A stretch of DNA of 64,000 nucleotides from Microbacterium hydrocarbonoxydans. GTDB lineage: Bacteria > Actinomycetota > Actinomycetes > Actinomycetales > Microbacteriaceae. Location of the stretch: contig NZ_FNSQ01000005.1 in the NCBI RefSeq assembly GCF_900105205.1, positions 2,666,001-2,730,000 on the forward strand, read 5' to 3'. The position numbers and the translations under genes were made by a program. Below are positions 62,012 to 64,000 of this stretch, piece by piece (the stretch's first letter is position 1; each line of letters starts with the position of its first letter). The notes beneath the pieces were generated by a model. It searched no databases. It saw only the letters and a list, made by a program, of their open reading frames with translations, and had not been told where the DNA came from.

Positions 62012-63052
62012 TCAGCGGGCGTCTCGCGGCGCCGCCGTGCTCTCGCGCACGATGAGCTCGGTGCCCACGAGCGGAGTCTGACCGCGCTCGCCGCCGTCGA
62101 GCTCTACCAGCAGCACATCGACCGCCAGGGCTCCGACCCGCTCGGGATGCTGCTGCACCGTGGTCAGCGGCGGCCACAGCTGCGCGGCATCCGGCAGTCC
62201 GTCGAACCCGACCACGCTGACGTCCCCGGGGATGTCCTTCCCAGCCTCGCGGAAGGCCCGCACCACCCCGATCGCCATCTGATCGTTGGCGGCGAACACC
62301 GCGGTCACGCTGTCGTCCTCGCGGAGGCGGAGACCCGCACGGTATCCGGACTCGGCGGACCAGTCCCCCTGCAGCGGCTCGGGTGCGGCGAGTCCGCGCG
62401 ACTCGAGCGTCAGCCGCCACGACTCGCGTCGTCGCTCGGCGGAGTACGACTTCGCAGGTCCCGCGACGTGCCAGACCGTCTCGTGTCCGAGGTCGAGCAG
62501 ATGCTCGGTCGCGAGTCGCGCTCCCTGGGCCTGATCCGTGTCGACGAACGGATGCGCCGCGCCGCGGTTCGAGTCGACCAGCACGACGGGCAATCCGTCG
62601 GGGATCTCGACCTCGGCCTCGTCGAGCTGATGCGCCTCGATCACGATGATGATGCCGTCGACCGCATGCTCCTCGAGTCGCCGGAACGCCCCGGCGACGG
62701 TGTCGCGGGCGCTCGACTCGACCGGGATGAGCGTGAGGGCGTAGCCCATCTGCGAGGCGCGCACGGCGATCGCGTCGAGCGTGCGCTGGTTGCCGTAGGA
62801 GCTGAAGGAGAACATGATGACGCCGATCGCACGGAAGCGCCCGGAGCGCAGTGCTCGCGCCGCGCTGTTCGGCCGGTAGCCGAGACGCTGCATGGCGACC
62901 TCGACGCGCTCTCTGGTCGCCGCTCCGACATAGCCCCGCGCGTTCACGACCCGCGAGACGGTCTGCCCGGAGACGCCGGCCTCGCGGGCGACGTCCTCCA
63001 TCGAGGGGTCACGCCGTCGCTGCGGCGGCTCTGCCGGCTGTTCCGAAGTCAC
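62012..63052 (-). CDS. LacI family regulator of the adjacent sugar ABC transporter
   Basis: 346 residues. The helix-turn-helix is MEDVAREAGVSGQTVSRVVN, then GYRPNSAARALRSGRFRAIGVI as hinge and first strand. The effector domain ends with VSVVGFDGLPDAAQLWPPLTTVQQHPE. The start is uncertain: a GTG at 63052 is chosen, with a TTG two codons upstream and an internal ATG at 63001 as alternatives. It is divergent from the ABC permease and presumably binds the two TGTTGACGTTGACA sites between them. Confidence 0.9.
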   Translation of the reverse strand: MTSEQPAEPPQRRRDPSMEDVAREAGVSGQTVSRVVNARGYVGAATRERVEVAMQRLGYRPNSAARALRSGRFRAIGVIMFSFSSYGNQRTLDAIAVRASQMGYALTLIPVESSARDTVAGAFRRLEEHAVDGIIIVIEAHQLDEAEVEIPDGLPVVLVDSNRGAAHPFVDTDQAQGARLATEHLLDLGHETVWHVAGPAKSYSAERRRESWRLTLESRGLAAPEPLQGDWSAESGYRAGLRLREDDSVTAVFAANDQMAIGVVRAFREAGKDIPGDVSVVGFDGLPDAAQLWPPLTTVQQHPERVGALAVDVLLVELDGGERGQTPLVGTELIVRESTAAPRDAR

Positions 63053-63072
63053 GATCAATCATCCATTCATGT

Positions 63073-63120
63073 GTTGACGTTGACACACTAGCAGCGCATC
63101 GAATATGTTGACGTTGACAC
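63073..63120 (+). promoter_or_regulatory. Promoter embedded in two LacI operators
   Basis: TGTTGACGTTGACA occurs at 63073-63086 and 63107-63120, an imperfect palindrome with ten of fourteen positions symmetric about ACGT. A near-consensus promoter, TTGACA (63081-63086), 18 bp, TATGTT (63105-63110), has its -35 inside operator 1 and its -10 overlapping operator 2. Both sites must be emptied for transcription of the permease genes. Confidence 0.8.
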
Positions 63121-63162
63121 ACGGCGCCGTGAGCGCTCGATCTCTAAGAAGGTTCTCGTCGA

Positions 63163-64000
63163 TGACGACTCAAGATTCCACCGCCCTGGCGGACCACGGC
63201 ATCCGCCGGCACGAGAAGCGCGACTGGAGAGGATGGGCCTTCGTCGGCCCGTTCATGGTCGTCTTCGCGCTGGTGTTCCTGACACCGCTCGCCTACGCGC
63301 TCTACCTCAGCTTCTTCCAGGAGAAGCTGATCGGCGGCACCGCGTTCGTCGGGTTCGACAACTACGTCCGCGCGCTCACCGACCCGCAGTTCTGGGAGGC
63401 GTTCGGCCGCGTCGTGCTCTTCCTCGTCGTCCAGGTGCCGATCATGCTCGCCCTCGCCCTCGCCGCGGCGCTCGCGCTGGACAGCGCCCGGCTGCGCGGA
63501 GCATCCTTCTTCCGGATCCTCATCTTCCTGCCGTACGCGGTGCCCGCGGTCGTCGCGGTGCTCATGTGGGGATACATCTACGGCGACCAGTTCGGTCTCA
63601 CCTCGAACTTCAACGACTTCCTCGGCAGCGACCTCATCACCCCGTTCGCCCGCGAGTGGATCCTCGTCTCGATCGGCAACATCGTGACCTGGCAGTTCGT
63701 CGGCTACAACATGCTGATCTTCTACTCCTCGCTGAAGACGATCCCCACCGACATGTACGAGGCGGCGTCGCTCGACGGCGCCGGGGCCTGGCGCACGATC
63801 TTCTCGATCAAGATCCCCTCGGTGCGCGGTGCCCTCGTGATCGCCACGATCTTCTCGATCATCGGCAGCTTCCAGCTCTTCAACGAGCCCAACATCCTGC
63901 GCCCGCTGGCCCCGAACGTGATCACGACGTACTTCACGCCGAACATGTACGCCTACAACCTGTCGTTCGCAGGTCAGCAGTTCAACTACGCCGCCACGAT
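63163..64000 (+). CDS. ABC sugar transporter permease (MalF-like), truncated by window end
   Basis: 279 codons are visible; the frame is open at base 64000. The ATG has AGAAGG nine bases upstream. The first helix is WAFVGPFMVVFALVFLTPLAY. The ATPase-contact loop is DMYEAASLDGAGAWRTIFSIKIP. FQLFNEPNILRPLAPNVITTY follows, as in lactose/oligosaccharide permeases of the CUT1 class. A second permease and a glycosidase are likely just beyond the window. It is controlled by the divergent LacI regulator. Confidence 0.93.

Overview
The window is 64 kb of very GC-rich actinobacterial chromosome. Gene content and order (enolase, FtsB-like and DUF501 genes in line; NADP glutamate dehydrogenase; PEP carboxylase; Mfd; an FMN-riboswitch riboflavin operon), frequent GTG starts and many 4-bp stop/start overlaps point to the family Microbacteriaceae, most probably Microbacterium. 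That placement is inference from gene order and protein character, not from a marker gene. I see no rRNA, CRISPR array, phage module or insertion sequence. Almost everything is chromosomal backbone plus regulated catabolic islands. || Layout. 1-4.1 kb: the 3' end of a YcaQ-like gene, a membrane-anchored protein, LemA, and a two-gene unit of a fold-type III PLP enzyme and an aldonolactone oxidase. 4.1-4.5 kb: a gene-free stretch packed with consecutive hairpins, then a leucine tRNA (UAA) with a short variable arm. 4.5-12.4 kb: DedA, a Gly/Ala-rich protein, NDH-2, a membrane-anchored subtilisin-like protease, DUF501, FtsB-like, enolase, O-methyltransferase. 12.4-14.9 kb: a GntR-type repressor operon with a CPBP protease and a clear palindromic operator. 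14.9-19.8 kb: a DUF4442 thioesterase, a deletion scar in which the 3' halves of a lacI gene and a cocE-type hydrolase gene are joined, an APC transporter, AraC and VOC divergent genes, and an SGNH hydrolase. 19.9-27.3 kb: nhaA-mazG-hisS operon, ppc, gdhA. 27.4-32.7 kb: APC permease, a 1028-residue kinase/PLP-enzyme fusion and a left-handed beta-helix protein, suggesting phosphorylation followed by elimination or transamination of an amino alcohol. 33-38.5 kb: VOC protein, Mfd, GNAT acetyltransferase, Fpg/Nei glycosylase. || 38.5-45.8 kb is a sugar-amine catabolic island. A SIS-domain deglycase-like protein, a PfkB kinase and a LacI regulator are transcribed one way. A lipoprotein sugar-binding protein, two ABC permeases and a sugar-phosphate isomerase/epimerase are transcribed the other way. 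Two identical LacI-type operators lie between them. The gene set resembles fructoselysine (Amadori product) utilisation. 45.8-49.4 kb: FMN riboswitch and ribD-ribE-ribBA-ribH. 49.5-52.8 kb: small membrane proteins and a HerA-like ATPase. 53-62 kb: a MalT/LuxR-type STAND regulator followed by five co-directional, mostly overlapping genes (AI-2E-type permease, membrane protein, DUF2252, ion channel, 14-TM MFS exporter). 62-64 kb: a LacI regulator divergent from a sugar ABC permease cut by the window end, with two tandem operators embedded in the promoter. || A repeated theme is a -10-like hexamer (TANNNT or CANNNT) exactly six bases before the start codon of a dozen genes on both strands. This indicates widespread leaderless transcription.
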